A stretch of DNA of 64,000 bases from CAWACP01 sp963832965 (GTDB lineage Bacteria; Acidobacteriota; Terriglobia; Bryobacterales; Bryobacteraceae), in assembly GCA_963832965.1 (NCBI GenBank), contig CAWHVW010000003.1:806001-870000 (forward strand). The letters are read 5' to 3'. The notes beneath the pieces are model-generated. The model had not been told where the DNA came from. It was given only the letters and a program-made list of their open reading frames with translations, and did not search any database. Made by a program: the position numbers and the translations under genes. Within the stretch, counting starts at the first letter, position 1. Each line of letters starts with the position of its first letter. Positions 40,639 through 48,572 of this stretch are shown piece after piece.

Positions 40639-40885
40639 TTCCAGTCACCGAGCCCGGCCTTCAAGACTACTGCGGCACCTGCCTGACCTGGTATGGCTTC
40701 GCATGGGCGCCTTCGCGCTGCAAGTTGATCTTCTCCTCTATGCCACTCTTTCGAAACAAGTGATGGCTGCCCCGAACTCGCTTTTCGAAACCCAGCCTCT
40801 CGAGCAAATGGCACAAGTCGTCGAAACGGATCGCCGCGTCGGCGGTCCCGCTCAGGAGCCGCTGGAGTGTCCTCTCGGCCCCCAT
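40635..40885 (-). pseudogene. hicA: hicA toxin with C-terminal frameshift
   Basis: From ATG 40885 the frame encodes the HicA fold: FDDLCHLLERLGFEKRVRGS, HHLFRKSG (catalytic His region) and AHAKPYQVRQV. It then runs into a premature TAG at 40667. The adjacent frame continues with AAVVLKAGLGDWK and stops at 40635, overlapping the hicB ATG by 4 nt, exactly as an intact hicAB pair would. A single missing base near 40675-40680 explains this. The lost piece is the last helix. A TAGAAT -10 lies 6 nt before the ATG. A sequencing error is the alternative. Confidence 0.75.
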
Positions 40886-40935
40886 AACGCCATTCTATAC
40901 GCCAACCTCCGACCCGCGCGGCCAAGACCGCGGCG

Positions 40936-40971
40936 GGCGGCGCAATCCGGAAGTTCCGGCACCTCCGCTAC
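40936..40971 (-). pseudogene. Relic of a second hicB gene
   Basis: Twelve codons read VAEVPELPDCAA, matching VAEVPELPGCAA of the intact hicB 0.4 kb away; about 32 of 37 bases agree. The fragment starts beside the recJ stop and the family-C repeat. It has no start or remaining domain. Confidence 0.6.
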
Positions 40972-42758
40972 CCAGGGACACGCGGTGTAGCCGCGTTCTT
41001 GTCACCGCATGTCCATGGACCTTCGCGGGCCGGCCGCACGTCTTTCAGCAGCACGCCCCATCCCGGCAAACCCCGGCTCAGCGCGAAATCGTCGGCTTCC
41101 ACCGTGATAGCGGCGTCCACCCGCGAGCCGGCCGCCAGCTCGGCCACGCGCTCCGCGAACCGCCATGCGGTCACCGTCAACATTCGCCCGTTCTGGCGCA
41201 GACACGTGCGGACGTGCTTCTCTTTGAATACCTGCGCGGCGCCGGCAACCTCCGCGTCCCTGATGGCGATCACCGGCGAAGGATTACCAAATCCGAACGG
41301 GCCCAGCGCGAGGAGTTCCGCCGCGGTTTCGTCGCGAATCTCATCGGCGCCGGCCAACGCGTCAATTTCGATACGGGGCCGGAAGTCGTCGGCCGTCAGC
41401 CGCGCGGCCGCCCAGGTGTTCAGGCGGACTCGAAACTCATCTACGCTCTGCACCGGCAGGCCCAGTCCCGCAGCCTGCTTGTGGCCGCCGAAACGCGTGA
41501 ACAACCCGGCCATCGACTCCAGCGCCTCCAGCAGGTGAAAGCCGGCGATGCTGCGCCCGGACCCTTCCGCCAGCCCGGTGACCCCGTCTTCGCTCAGCAC
41601 GATCGCCGGACGGCAAAATCGTTCCACCAGGCGGCTGGCCACTATGCCCACCACGCCGCGATGCCAGTCGCGCCCGCAGAACACCAGCGCGGCCTGCCCG
41701 GCGGTCACCGGGACGCGCTCGCATTCCTCCAGAATCGCCTGGACAATGTCGGCCTCGGTCTGCTGGCGCTCCTGGTTGAGTTGATGAAGCTGCGCGGCAA
41801 TGGCGCGAGCCCGCTCCGCATCGGCGGTCAGAAACAGATCCACCACATCGTCCGCGCTGGCCATCCGCCCGGCGGCATTGATGCGCGGGGCCACTCGAAA
41901 CGCCACCTGCCCGGCGGTGGGCACCGCGCCATCGCGAAAGCCGGCCGTTTCCAGCAGCGCCTTCAGGCCGTGATTGTGAACCGCGCCCAGGCCCGCCAGC
42001 CCATGCTTCACGATTACCCGGTTCTCGCCGGTGAGCGGCACCACGTCGGCCACGGTGGCGATGGAAACCAGCTTCAGGAAGCTCTCCAGCACGCGCGTCT
42101 TCTTCGCCTCGGTCCAATCCAGCGTGGCGATCAGCGCCTGCACCAGCTTGAAGGTCACGCCCGCGCCGCAGAGGTTTTTATCCGGATACGTGCAATCGGG
42201 ACGGTTGGGGTTGATCACCGCCAGCGCGGGGGGAAGGCCTGCCTCGGGAAGATGATGATCGGTGACGATCACGTCGATGCCGCGTTCGCCCGCCGCGCGC
42301 ACGGCCTCGCTTGCGCGAATGCCCGTGTCCACGCTGACAATCAGCGATACGCCGCGTGCGGCAGCCGTCTCCATCACGTCCGCGCGCATGCCGTAACCCT
42401 CGCGCAAACGGTGGGGCACGTGAAAATCCGCCTGGCCGCCGGCCATCTCAATGGCCTTCTTCAGGATCACCACGGACGTGACGCCGTCGACATCGTAATC
42501 GCCGTAGATCAGGATCTTCTCGCCCGCCGCGATTGCCCGGCAAATCCGCGCTACCGCTTCGCGCATGCCCGCCAGCAGCAACGGATCGTGCAGGTGTGCG
42601 AGCGATGGAGAAAGGAACCGGAGCGCCTCGGCGGGGTCGCCGAATCCGCGGGCTATCAGAACCCGCGCGGTCAAGGGGTGCACTCGCAGCGCGCGAGCCA
42701 GTTCGGCCGCCTGTTCAACGGCCGCGGCGGGAAAAAGCCAGCGCGCGCCTGGGATCAT
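40968..42758 (-). CDS. recJ: Single-stranded-DNA-specific exonuclease RecJ
   Basis: RecJ degrades single-stranded DNA 5' to 3' in recombination and mismatch repair. From ATG 42758 it has 596 residues: DHH domain with LIYGDYDVDGVTS near residue 80 and IVTDHHLPE near 150, the DHHA1 motif FTRFGGHKQAAGLGL near 430, and an OB-fold after 450. The ATG overlaps the preceding stop by 1 nt (TGATG). The last about 11 codons (DKNAATPRVPG) are made of a family-C repeat, so the natural C-terminus may have been replaced. Confidence 0.94.
   Translation of the reverse strand: MIPGARWLFPAAAVEQAAELARALRVHPLTARVLIARGFGDPAEALRFLSPSLAHLHDPLLLAGMREAVARICRAIAAGEKILIYGDYDVDGVTSVVILKKAIEMAGGQADFHVPHRLREGYGMRADVMETAAARGVSLIVSVDTGIRASEAVRAAGERGIDVIVTDHHLPEAGLPPALAVINPNRPDCTYPDKNLCGAGVTFKLVQALIATLDWTEAKKTRVLESFLKLVSIATVADVVPLTGENRVIVKHGLAGLGAVHNHGLKALLETAGFRDGAVPTAGQVAFRVAPRINAAGRMASADDVVDLFLTADAERARAIAAQLHQLNQERQQTEADIVQAILEECERVPVTAGQAALVFCGRDWHRGVVGIVASRLVERFCRPAIVLSEDGVTGLAEGSGRSIAGFHLLEALESMAGLFTRFGGHKQAAGLGLPVQSVDEFRVRLNTWAAARLTADDFRPRIEIDALAGADEIRDETAAELLALGPFGFGNPSPVIAIRDAEVAGAAQVFKEKHVRTCLRQNGRMLTVTAWRFAERVAELAAGSRVDAAITVEADDFALSRGLPGWGVLLKDVRPAREGPWTCGDKNAATPRVPG
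40975..41001 (+). repeat. Family-C hairpin repeat inside the 3' end of recJ
   Basis: GGGACACGCGG, a short loop, then CCGCGTTCTTGT. It lies within the final recJ codons and next to the hicB relic. Confidence 0.7.
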
Positions 42759-43249
42759 CAATTCTGGGAGAAATAGCCGCCGATAGGACCTTCGTCGTCT
42801 TCGTCCTCGTCGACGCCGAACATGTCGACCTCCTCCAGGATGTCGGACAGCTCGTCGTACCACTCGGTGGTCAGGTCGAAGACGTAGATGCGCCCCTGGT
42901 AGTCGAAGGAAAGCTCCAGGGCGCAGGTGAACCCCTCAAAGGCGCGCAGCTCCTTCAAACGGCGTTCGAGGGTGCGGGATTCGTCGTGCGGCAGGCCGGC
43001 GGCCTCCAGGCGATCCAGCGCGTCGTCGACAATATCCGGCGTGAATTCGCGATGGTGAAACACCACCAGCTTGGCCTCGGCGCTGCGGGCCACGGTGAGG
43101 AATTTGCGAAACTCGGAGGAGCGGCCGCAGTCCCAATAAATGATGGGCAGCGAATCCAGCAGACGCGATTGTCCATAGAAGACATTGAAGCCCTGCTCCA
43201 CCAGATACCTCTCCACCTCGTCCTTCAGCGTGTCCAGATTAATGCTCAT
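42758..43249 (-). CDS. Hypothetical protein with acidic C-terminus
   Basis: The product has 163 residues from ATG 43249, with GGGG about 10 nt upstream (an ATG at 43258 also fits). It starts MSINLDTLKDEVERYLVEQG and includes FNVFYGQSRLLDSLPIIYWD, TLERRLKELRAFEGFTCALE and a tail VDEDEDDEGP. It looks cytoplasmic and mixed alpha/beta. No family is recognised, though the short coupling to recJ (1-nt overlap) may mean a shared transcript. Function unknown. Confidence 0.7.
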   Translation of the reverse strand: MSINLDTLKDEVERYLVEQGFNVFYGQSRLLDSLPIIYWDCGRSSEFRKFLTVARSAEAKLVVFHHREFTPDIVDDALDRLEAAGLPHDESRTLERRLKELRAFEGFTCALELSFDYQGRIYVFDLTTEWYDELSDILEEVDMFGVDEDEDDEGPIGGYFSQN

Positions 43250-43320
43250 GAATGCCATACCCCGCAAGCCTGCCTTCACGGTATCACAGGAACGAAGTGG
43301 CTTCCGCCGCAAGCTGCTGC

Positions 43321-43326
43321 TATGAT
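43321..43326 (+). promoter_or_regulatory. Extended -10 of the LD-carboxypeptidase gene (leaderless type)
   Basis: TGC-TATGAT gives an extended -10 with TATGAT at 43321-43326, 8 nt before the ATG at 43335. The predicted transcript has a leader of at most 1-2 nt. Confidence 0.5.
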
Positions 43327-43334
43327 GTCGAGGC

Positions 43335-44384
43335 ATGACGAGGCGTGGTTTCGTCTCCGCGGTGGCGCTGTCGGCCGGCGCGCTGGACCCGCGAGCACAA
43401 CGGCCATCGCTCCCGCTGCTGAAGCCTCCGGCCCTGCGCGAAGGCGACACCGTGGCCCTCATCACCCCGGCCACCGACGTCTCCGATCCGGGTGAGCTGG
43501 CCACCGCCCAGGCCGCCATCCAGTACCTGGGTCTGAAGCCAAAACTGGGCCGCAACGTGGGAAAGAGGCTCGGCTATCTCGGCGGCACCATCGACGAGCG
43601 GCTGGACGACCTGCACGCGGCATTCCGCGACCCCGCCGTCCGCGCTGTGTTCTGCATTCGCGGCGGCTATGGCAGCGCGCAACTGCTGGACCGCATCGAC
43701 TACGAACTGATCCGCTCGAATCCGAAGATTTTCGTGGGCTTCAGCGACATCACCGCACTGCACCTGGCCATTGGGAAAGAGACCGGTCTGGTCACCTTCC
43801 ATGGTCCCGTGGTGCTGCTCCACGGCAGCGCCGCCCACTTCAACGAATACACCCTGCGCGTTTTCCGGAAAGCGTTGTTTGACACCAGCGCCATTGGCCC
43901 TCTGAGCAACCCCGTGCCGGAGAGCCCGCTCAGCAACCCCCACCCTGTCCGCACCATCAAGCACGGCACGGCGCGAGGACGGCTCATCGGCGGCAATCTG
44001 ACCCTGATCTGTTCGTTGATGGGAACGCCATACGAGATTGACACCCGCGACGCCGTTTTCTTCACGGAGGATGTTGGCGAGCCACCCTATCGTGTCGACC
44101 GCATGCTCACGCAGTTGCGCCTGGCGGGCAAGCTGGAGGCGGCGGCAGGCGTGGTGTTCGGAGAGTGCGCCTCCTGCGGGCCAGGCGACTATATGCCCGA
44201 GTTCAGTTCCACGCTGAGTCTGGGCGAAGTGCTGGATCAGATTGTGGGACGGCTCAACGTTCCCTCCTGCGCCGGGCTGCTGATTGGCCACACGGAGAGC
44301 CAGCTTACGCTGCCGCTGGGCGTGCTCGCGACGCTGGATGCCGACAAGGGCGAGCTGGTGATCGAAGAGTCTGCGGTAAGCTGA
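43335..44384 (+). CDS. LD-carboxypeptidase, peptidase family S66
   Basis: S66 enzymes remove the terminal D-amino acid from murein tetrapeptides during cell-wall recycling; some act on microcin-type conjugates. The protein has 349 residues. An RR-containing export signal (MTRRGFVSAVALSAGALDPR) hints at Tat or Sec export. The nucleophile Ser is in CIRGGYGSAQLLDRI near residue 116, the Glu in VFFTEDVGEPPYRVDRM near 240, and the His in GLLIGHTESQLTLPLG near 315. Its final codons form part of a 19-bp tandem repeat. Confidence 0.88.
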   Translation: MTRRGFVSAVALSAGALDPRAQRPSLPLLKPPALREGDTVALITPATDVSDPGELATAQAAIQYLGLKPKLGRNVGKRLGYLGGTIDERLDDLHAAFRDPAVRAVFCIRGGYGSAQLLDRIDYELIRSNPKIFVGFSDITALHLAIGKETGLVTFHGPVVLLHGSAAHFNEYTLRVFRKALFDTSAIGPLSNPVPESPLSNPHPVRTIKHGTARGRLIGGNLTLICSLMGTPYEIDTRDAVFFTEDVGEPPYRVDRMLTQLRLAGKLEAAAGVVFGECASCGPGDYMPEFSSTLSLGEVLDQIVGRLNVPSCAGLLIGHTESQLTLPLGVLATLDADKGELVIEESAVS

Positions 44385-44423
44385 CGAGTCTGCTGTAAGC
44401 CGACAAGTCTGCTGTAAGCTGAT
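44367..44423. repeat. 19-bp tandem repeat, three copies
   Basis: Units start at 44367, 44386 and 44405; the consensus is GAGTCTGCTGTAAGCTGAC. The first unit encodes the last residues (ESAVS) and the stop of the LD-carboxypeptidase gene; the third ends 5 nt before the esterase ATG. Each unit carries a TAAGCT/TAAGCC hexamer. Confidence 0.9.
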
Positions 44424-44428
44424 AGCCG

Positions 44429-45301
44429 ATGCTTCGATTCCTCGCCGTGCCAGTGATCCTGGCCGCGCTGGCCAGCGCGCAACAGAGCCAACCAAAGACG
44501 GAGTTGTTGTGGCCCGCGGGCGCGCCCGGCGCGCTTGGCGAGCAGGACACCGACAAGCCTTCCCTGACCTTCTACCTGCCCGCGCCCGGCAACGCAACTG
44601 GAACGGGAGTGGTGGTGTGCCCAGGCGGCGGTTATCAACACCTGGCCATGGATCACGAGGGCCAGCAGGTGGCCGAATGGCTGAACTCACTCGGTGTCGC
44701 CGCGTTCGTCCTGAAGTATCGCCTCGGCCCGGCGTACCATCACCCCATCGAACTGGGCGACGCTCAGCGCGCCGTTCGACTGGTGCGCACGCGCGCGCGG
44801 GAGTTCGGCGTCGCGCCGGATCGCATCGGCATCTGGGGCTTTTCCGCGGGCGGTCATCTGGCCTCCACCGTGGCCACTCATTTCGATTCCGGGAATCTCG
44901 CCGCGCCCGACCCGGTGGACCGCGCCGGCAGCCGCCCCGACTTCGCCATCCTCGCCTATCCGGTGATCACCATGCGCACGCCGTTCGCGCACATGGGTTC
45001 GCGGACGAACCTGCTCGGTGACAATCCGGATCCGGCACTGGTGGATCTGCTCTCGAACGAAACCCAGGTGACCGCCGCAACGCCGCCGGTGTTTCTGTTT
45101 CACACCACCGACGACCCCGTGGTGCCGGTGGAGAACAGCATCATGTTCTACGAAGCTCTGCGAAAGGCCGGCGTACCCGCTGAACTGCACGTGTTCGAGC
45201 ACGGCCCGCACGGCGTTGGCCTGGCCCCCCGCGATGCGACGCTGACCCTGTGGCAGGTGCTGCTGGCGAACTGGCTGCGCGGCCGCGGCCTGCTGAAGTA
45301 A
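44429..45301 (+). CDS. Secreted alpha/beta hydrolase, acetyl-xylan-esterase-like
   Basis: The product has 290 residues. A signal peptide (LRFLAVPVILAALASAQ) leads to WPAGAPGALGEQDTDKPSLT, typical of the secreted esterase family that includes acetyl-xylan and feruloyl esterases. GVVVCPGGGYQHLAMDHEG supplies the oxyanion hole near residue 65, GIWGFSAGGHLAST the nucleophile near 135, TTDDPVVPVENS the Asp near 228, and FEHGPHGVGLA the His near 262. A role in plant polysaccharide deacetylation is inferred. Confidence 0.85.
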   Translation: MLRFLAVPVILAALASAQQSQPKTELLWPAGAPGALGEQDTDKPSLTFYLPAPGNATGTGVVVCPGGGYQHLAMDHEGQQVAEWLNSLGVAAFVLKYRLGPAYHHPIELGDAQRAVRLVRTRAREFGVAPDRIGIWGFSAGGHLASTVATHFDSGNLAAPDPVDRAGSRPDFAILAYPVITMRTPFAHMGSRTNLLGDNPDPALVDLLSNETQVTAATPPVFLFHTTDDPVVPVENSIMFYEALRKAGVPAELHVFEHGPHGVGLAPRDATLTLWQVLLANWLRGRGLLK

Positions 45302-45310
45302 TCTGATCCC

Positions 45311-45500
45311 TCGTGGGGCAGGGCCATGCCCTGCCTTCTAAGCGCCGCCGTGCGCCGCGGCGGACCCTCGGTCCGCTCATGCCGCCCGCAGGCCCAGCGA
45401 GCGAATGGTCGCGCAACCTAAAGGACGTTGTACTATCCGGCGGGGGTGAAGCCCGAAGGGTGGCCGCCGCGGCCCACGCCGAAAATCCGCGGTGGCGGAT
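45311..45500. repeat. Intergenic repeat region with family-B copy and further palindromes
   Basis: 45311-45347 is identical over 37 bases to 46179-46215 (family-B hairpin plus flank TTCTAAGCGCCG). It is followed by inverted repeats such as CGCCGC/GCGGCG and GGACC/GGTCC. No gene is seen between the esterase and the toxin relic. Confidence 0.75.
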
Positions 45501-45503
45501 GGG

Positions 45504-45856
45504 TTAGTCGCTGGCGGGCTTCGAACGCGGAGTGAACGCCCCGCAATCGATCATCTCAACTGTGCCCGGTCGCGCCACATCAATGGCCGCGGCAATTCTG
45601 TGGACATGCGGCCGGACCACCGGCCAGTTGATCGCGGACATAATCAGCACGGCAAAAGGGCGGCCTTCAAGGCGTTGCTGCGTTGCCATGTTCTTGTCGC
45701 CGGTAAGAAACACCTGAAGCCTTCGCGCTCGATCAGTATGAGCAACGCACCATTCTTGACGCCGCCCCACGCCATGGCGACGACAGTGCGAATCTCATGC
45801 TGAGGGAGAAAACGAGCCAGCTTGCGCGGCACGTCCTCGTCGAAAAATGCTTTCAA
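45504..45856 (-). pseudogene. DUF5615-type PIN-like toxin with internal frameshift
   Basis: From a TTG at 45856, overlapping the DUF433 stop (TTGA), the frame gives KAFFDEDVPRKLARFLPQHE and VAMAWGGVKNGALLILIERE, the N-terminal half of a DUF5615 PIN-like toxin. The downstream half (QVFLTGDKNMATQQRLEGRP, then FAVLIMSAINWPVVRP) lies in another frame and ends at 45504. Insertion of one base near 45717 would restore a product of about 117 residues. The lesion removes the second half of the fold in the translated product. Confidence 0.75.
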
Positions 45857-46107
45857 ACCTGTGCCTGAAGTTGATGCGCGGCGCGATAGGCAAGGATCGC
45901 CTTGATAGTGTCGAGGCCAGCCTCCGGATAGCAATCCAGAGTTTCAGCAATGGCCGCGTCCGGCGACAACCCCTCTTCGCGAAAAGCGTCATAGTTCCCG
46001 GTGATGGCGTCCACCGGCAAGCGTGTGTCCTTCAGCAGCGGCGCGCCGCTGACCTTATCGGGAATGACTTCAACCAAGGGGCATTCGGACCAATCAAAAG
46101 TTGCCAT
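45853..46107 (-). CDS. DUF433 antitoxin
   Basis: The product has 84 residues. SGAPLLKDTRLPVDAITGNY and EEGLSPDAAIAETLDCYPEA, then LDTIKAILAYRAAH, define DUF433, a winged-helix-like antitoxin usually paired with DUF5615. An ideal ribosome-binding site AAAGGAGGT lies 7 nt before the ATG. It overlaps the toxin TTG by 3 nt. An inverted repeat 44 nt upstream may be its operator. Confidence 0.88.
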   Translation of the reverse strand: MATFDWSECPLVEVIPDKVSGAPLLKDTRLPVDAITGNYDAFREEGLSPDAAIAETLDCYPEAGLDTIKAILAYRAAHQLQAQV

Positions 46108-46150
46108 GTTCCTGACCTCCTTTCATCGTAGCCGGCGCGGGTTCGACACA

Positions 46151-46177
46151 TGTTTCAAACCTACCCATTTTGAAACA
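46151..46177. promoter_or_regulatory. Inverted repeat upstream of the DUF433 gene
   Basis: Perfect 9-bp arms TGTTTCAAA (46151-46159) and TTTGAAACA (46169-46177) are separated by 9 nt. It is a candidate autoregulatory site of the DUF433/DUF5615 module, 44 nt before its ATG. Confidence 0.55.
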
Positions 46178-46178
46178 C

Positions 46179-46215
46179 TCGTGGGGCAGGGCCATGCCCT
46201 GCCTTCTAAGCGCCG
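46179..46215 (+). repeat. Family-B hairpin repeat overlapping the 3' end of squalene-hopene cyclase
   Basis: Identical over 37 bases to 45311-45347. Its flank CTAAGCGCC supplies the stop codon (46208-46206) and last codons of the cyclase gene, and the hairpin lies directly downstream. Confidence 0.85.
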
Positions 46216-48188
46216 GCGCCCGCAGTCTTCGCTCCCGCCCCAAACATAGCCAGCGCGAGCACCGGAAAATAATGCCGATACAGGTGGTACTGCAAATAAA
46301 ACGCGCGCGGAAAACCGGTACCCGTCATGAGTTCCTCGGGCCAGTCGCCATTGGCTAACTGGCGTTCCAGCAGCCAGTCCAGCCCGCGGCGCACCGCTGT
46401 CGAACTGGTGTCGCCCGCGGCATGCAATCCCAGCAGCCCCCACGCGGTTTGCGAGGCCGTGCTGGGGCCCGCCACAAAGCGATTGACCTCATAGCTGGCG
46501 CAGCTCTCTCCCCAGCCGCCGTCCGCGTTTTGCACCGAGCGAAGCCACTGTGCGGCCTGCTGGACAGCGGGACCGGCGGCCGCCGCCCGCGAGGCCCGCA
46601 ATCCGCGCAACGCCAGAAACGTGCCGTACACATAGTTCACGCCCCAGCGCCCGTGCCAGCTTCCATCCTGTTCCTGCGAGCCCAGCAGGTAGCGCACGCC
46701 GCCGTGCACCGCCGGATCGTAGGGGCCCAGCCCGTGACGCGCCAGCGCTTCCAGCACGCGGCCGGTGATGTCCGGGCAACTCGGGTCCAGCATGGCGTTG
46801 TGGTCAGCGAAAGGAATTTTGTTGAGGATTTGCCAGTTGTTGTCGACGTCGAACGCGGCCCAGCCGCCATCGGAGCCCTGCATGCCGATGATCCAGTTAA
46901 GCGCCCGCCGCGTTGCCCGCGCCTGCTTGTCCGGGTCGGACGCTTTGGCGTAGAGAAACCCCAGCAGCACCATGGCCGTGTCGTCGATGTCGGGATAATA
47001 TTCGTTGGCGAACTCGAACGCCCACCCGCCAGGTTCCAGGTTGGGACGCTTCACGCTCCAATCGCCCTTGCGGCGGACTTCCTTCGAAAGCAGCCAGTCG
47101 GCCGCGCGCGTCAGTTCCGCGGGGGACAAAACTCCCGCTTCGCCCAGCGCGAACGCTGAAATCGCGGTGTCCCAGACCGGCGATAATGCGGGCTGGAACT
47201 GGAAGCGGTCCGGCGTCTCGATCAACAGATTGTCGAACTGGCGGATGGCCTCGACAAGGTCTGGATGATCTTCGGCGTAGCCCAGCGAATCGAGCGCCAT
47301 GATGGTGTACATCATGGCCGGATAAATGGCTCCCAGCCCCTCCGTGTACCGCGTGCGATCGAGCACCCAGTGCTCGGCCTCGCGCAGGCCCGCCGAGCGG
47401 ACGTCCTTCGATCCGCGCCGCTCCCACAGCTTGATCACGCGGTCCAGATGCAGAAAGAACACCGACAGCCGCTCGCGCGGTGGAATCTTCAGCTTTACGT
47501 CGGGCAGGAAGATTTCTTCCAGCGAGACGCCCTCCGGCGCGTAGCGCTCGCTCCCGGCCGCCTGGACGATGGAAAGGGGCACCAGGATAGCCCGGCTCCA
47601 CGACGACATCTGGTAGAGAACGTCGCCGGGCAGCAGCGTGATTTCCGGCGGCACGCTGGGAACGAAGCGCCGCGGATACAGCCCGAACAGGCTGAGGTTG
47701 ATTTTGGTATAGCTGTTGGCCGCCTGGATTCCGCCGAGCTTCAGAATGGTGTGCCGCGCGCGGATCAGCGCCGGATGGGACGCGTCATAACCGGCGATCT
47801 TCAGCGCCCCGTAGGCTTTCACCGACGCACTGATCTCCGCCGGCCCGCCCGCATAAATGGACCAGCCGCCGTTGGGCAACTGCCGGTCGAGCACCGCGCT
47901 GCAGGCTTTGTCGATGCGCCCGCGGGTGGGAGGGTTCCAGCCGCGGCTGTCGGGTTGATGCAGCCAGAGTTGCAGCAGGACGTAATCGGATTCCAGCGTG
48001 GAATCGGCGGTCAGCTCGCCGGACCAGCAACCTTCCGGCTTCTGCAGGGTGAGCAGCAATTGGCACGAGCGCGCCATCGCTTCCTGAAGGCGCGGGGAAA
48101 CGCTCGCGGCGTCCACGGACGCCTGGCGCGGCGCCTTGCGCAGCTTGCGCACCTCAGCTTCGGGGAACAGGGTTCCAAACGTGCCCAT
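46206..48188 (-). CDS. shc: Squalene-hopene cyclase
   Basis: The enzyme cyclises squalene to hopene/hopanol in the membrane, giving hopanoids. The protein has 660 residues. The catalytic DXDD motif is DIDDTA near residue 400. Several QW repeats are visible (QKPEGCWSGEL, QLPNGGWSIY, QGSDGGWAAFDVDNN, QEQDGSWHGRWGVNYVYGT, QNADGGWGESC). ATG 48188 is chosen; a GTG one codon earlier is possible. No hpn genes flank it. The extreme C-terminus reads into a repeat element. Confidence 0.96.
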   Translation of the reverse strand: MGTFGTLFPEAEVRKLRKAPRQASVDAASVSPRLQEAMARSCQLLLTLQKPEGCWSGELTADSTLESDYVLLQLWLHQPDSRGWNPPTRGRIDKACSAVLDRQLPNGGWSIYAGGPAEISASVKAYGALKIAGYDASHPALIRARHTILKLGGIQAANSYTKINLSLFGLYPRRFVPSVPPEITLLPGDVLYQMSSWSRAILVPLSIVQAAGSERYAPEGVSLEEIFLPDVKLKIPPRERLSVFFLHLDRVIKLWERRGSKDVRSAGLREAEHWVLDRTRYTEGLGAIYPAMMYTIMALDSLGYAEDHPDLVEAIRQFDNLLIETPDRFQFQPALSPVWDTAISAFALGEAGVLSPAELTRAADWLLSKEVRRKGDWSVKRPNLEPGGWAFEFANEYYPDIDDTAMVLLGFLYAKASDPDKQARATRRALNWIIGMQGSDGGWAAFDVDNNWQILNKIPFADHNAMLDPSCPDITGRVLEALARHGLGPYDPAVHGGVRYLLGSQEQDGSWHGRWGVNYVYGTFLALRGLRASRAAAAGPAVQQAAQWLRSVQNADGGWGESCASYEVNRFVAGPSTASQTAWGLLGLHAAGDTSSTAVRRGLDWLLERQLANGDWPEELMTGTGFPRAFYLQYHLYRHYFPVLALAMFGAGAKTAGAGA

Positions 48189-48227
48189 CACCCACCACTT
48201 TACCGCGTGAGGAGGGCGCCAATGGTC

Positions 48228-48572
48228 TCATCCATCCATCGCCGCCAATGCCGAGTCCAATGGCGGCAACAGAGTTGGAAGGTCGTCAACGACCGTCGTC
48301 CAGACAATATCGAGATCCACGTCGAAGTAGGCATGGATGAGGTGATTTCGCATGGAGACCATCTGCGCACAGGGAAGATCGGGAAAGCGAAGCCGCGCCT
48401 CCTCGCTGAGCCTTGATGCCGCTTCTCCCAGGATTTCGAGGCAACGTGCCAGGGCCATGGCGAGCATCGGGTCCCTGGACAACTCTTCCCGAGTGCGCCC
48501 CGACGCCATTTCCAACGCCAGCGTGGCTGACTCGCGCATGTGGCGCAGCCTTATGCCGTCAGGGCTCGGCAT
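48228..48572 (-). CDS. hepT: HepT-like HEPN toxin (DUF86)
   Basis: The product has 114 residues. LRHMRESATLALEMASGRTR, LEILGEAASRLSEEARLRFP and the RNase motif MRNHLIHAYFDVDLDIVW (Rx4H) mark a HEPN ribonuclease of the HepT/DUF86 family. It overlaps the nucleotidyltransferase gene by 14 nt. The Arg and His of the motif are intact. Confidence 0.92.
   Translation of the reverse strand: MPSPDGIRLRHMRESATLALEMASGRTREELSRDPMLAMALARCLEILGEAASRLSEEARLRFPDLPCAQMVSMRNHLIHAYFDVDLDIVWTTVVDDLPTLLPPLDSALAAMDG

Noticed and set aside
41214..42776. 520-codon plus-strand frame
   Set aside because: It is antisense to recJ, which carries all family motifs.
44367..44423. CRISPR-like array
   Set aside because: The three 19-bp units are directly contiguous without spacers and there are no cas genes.
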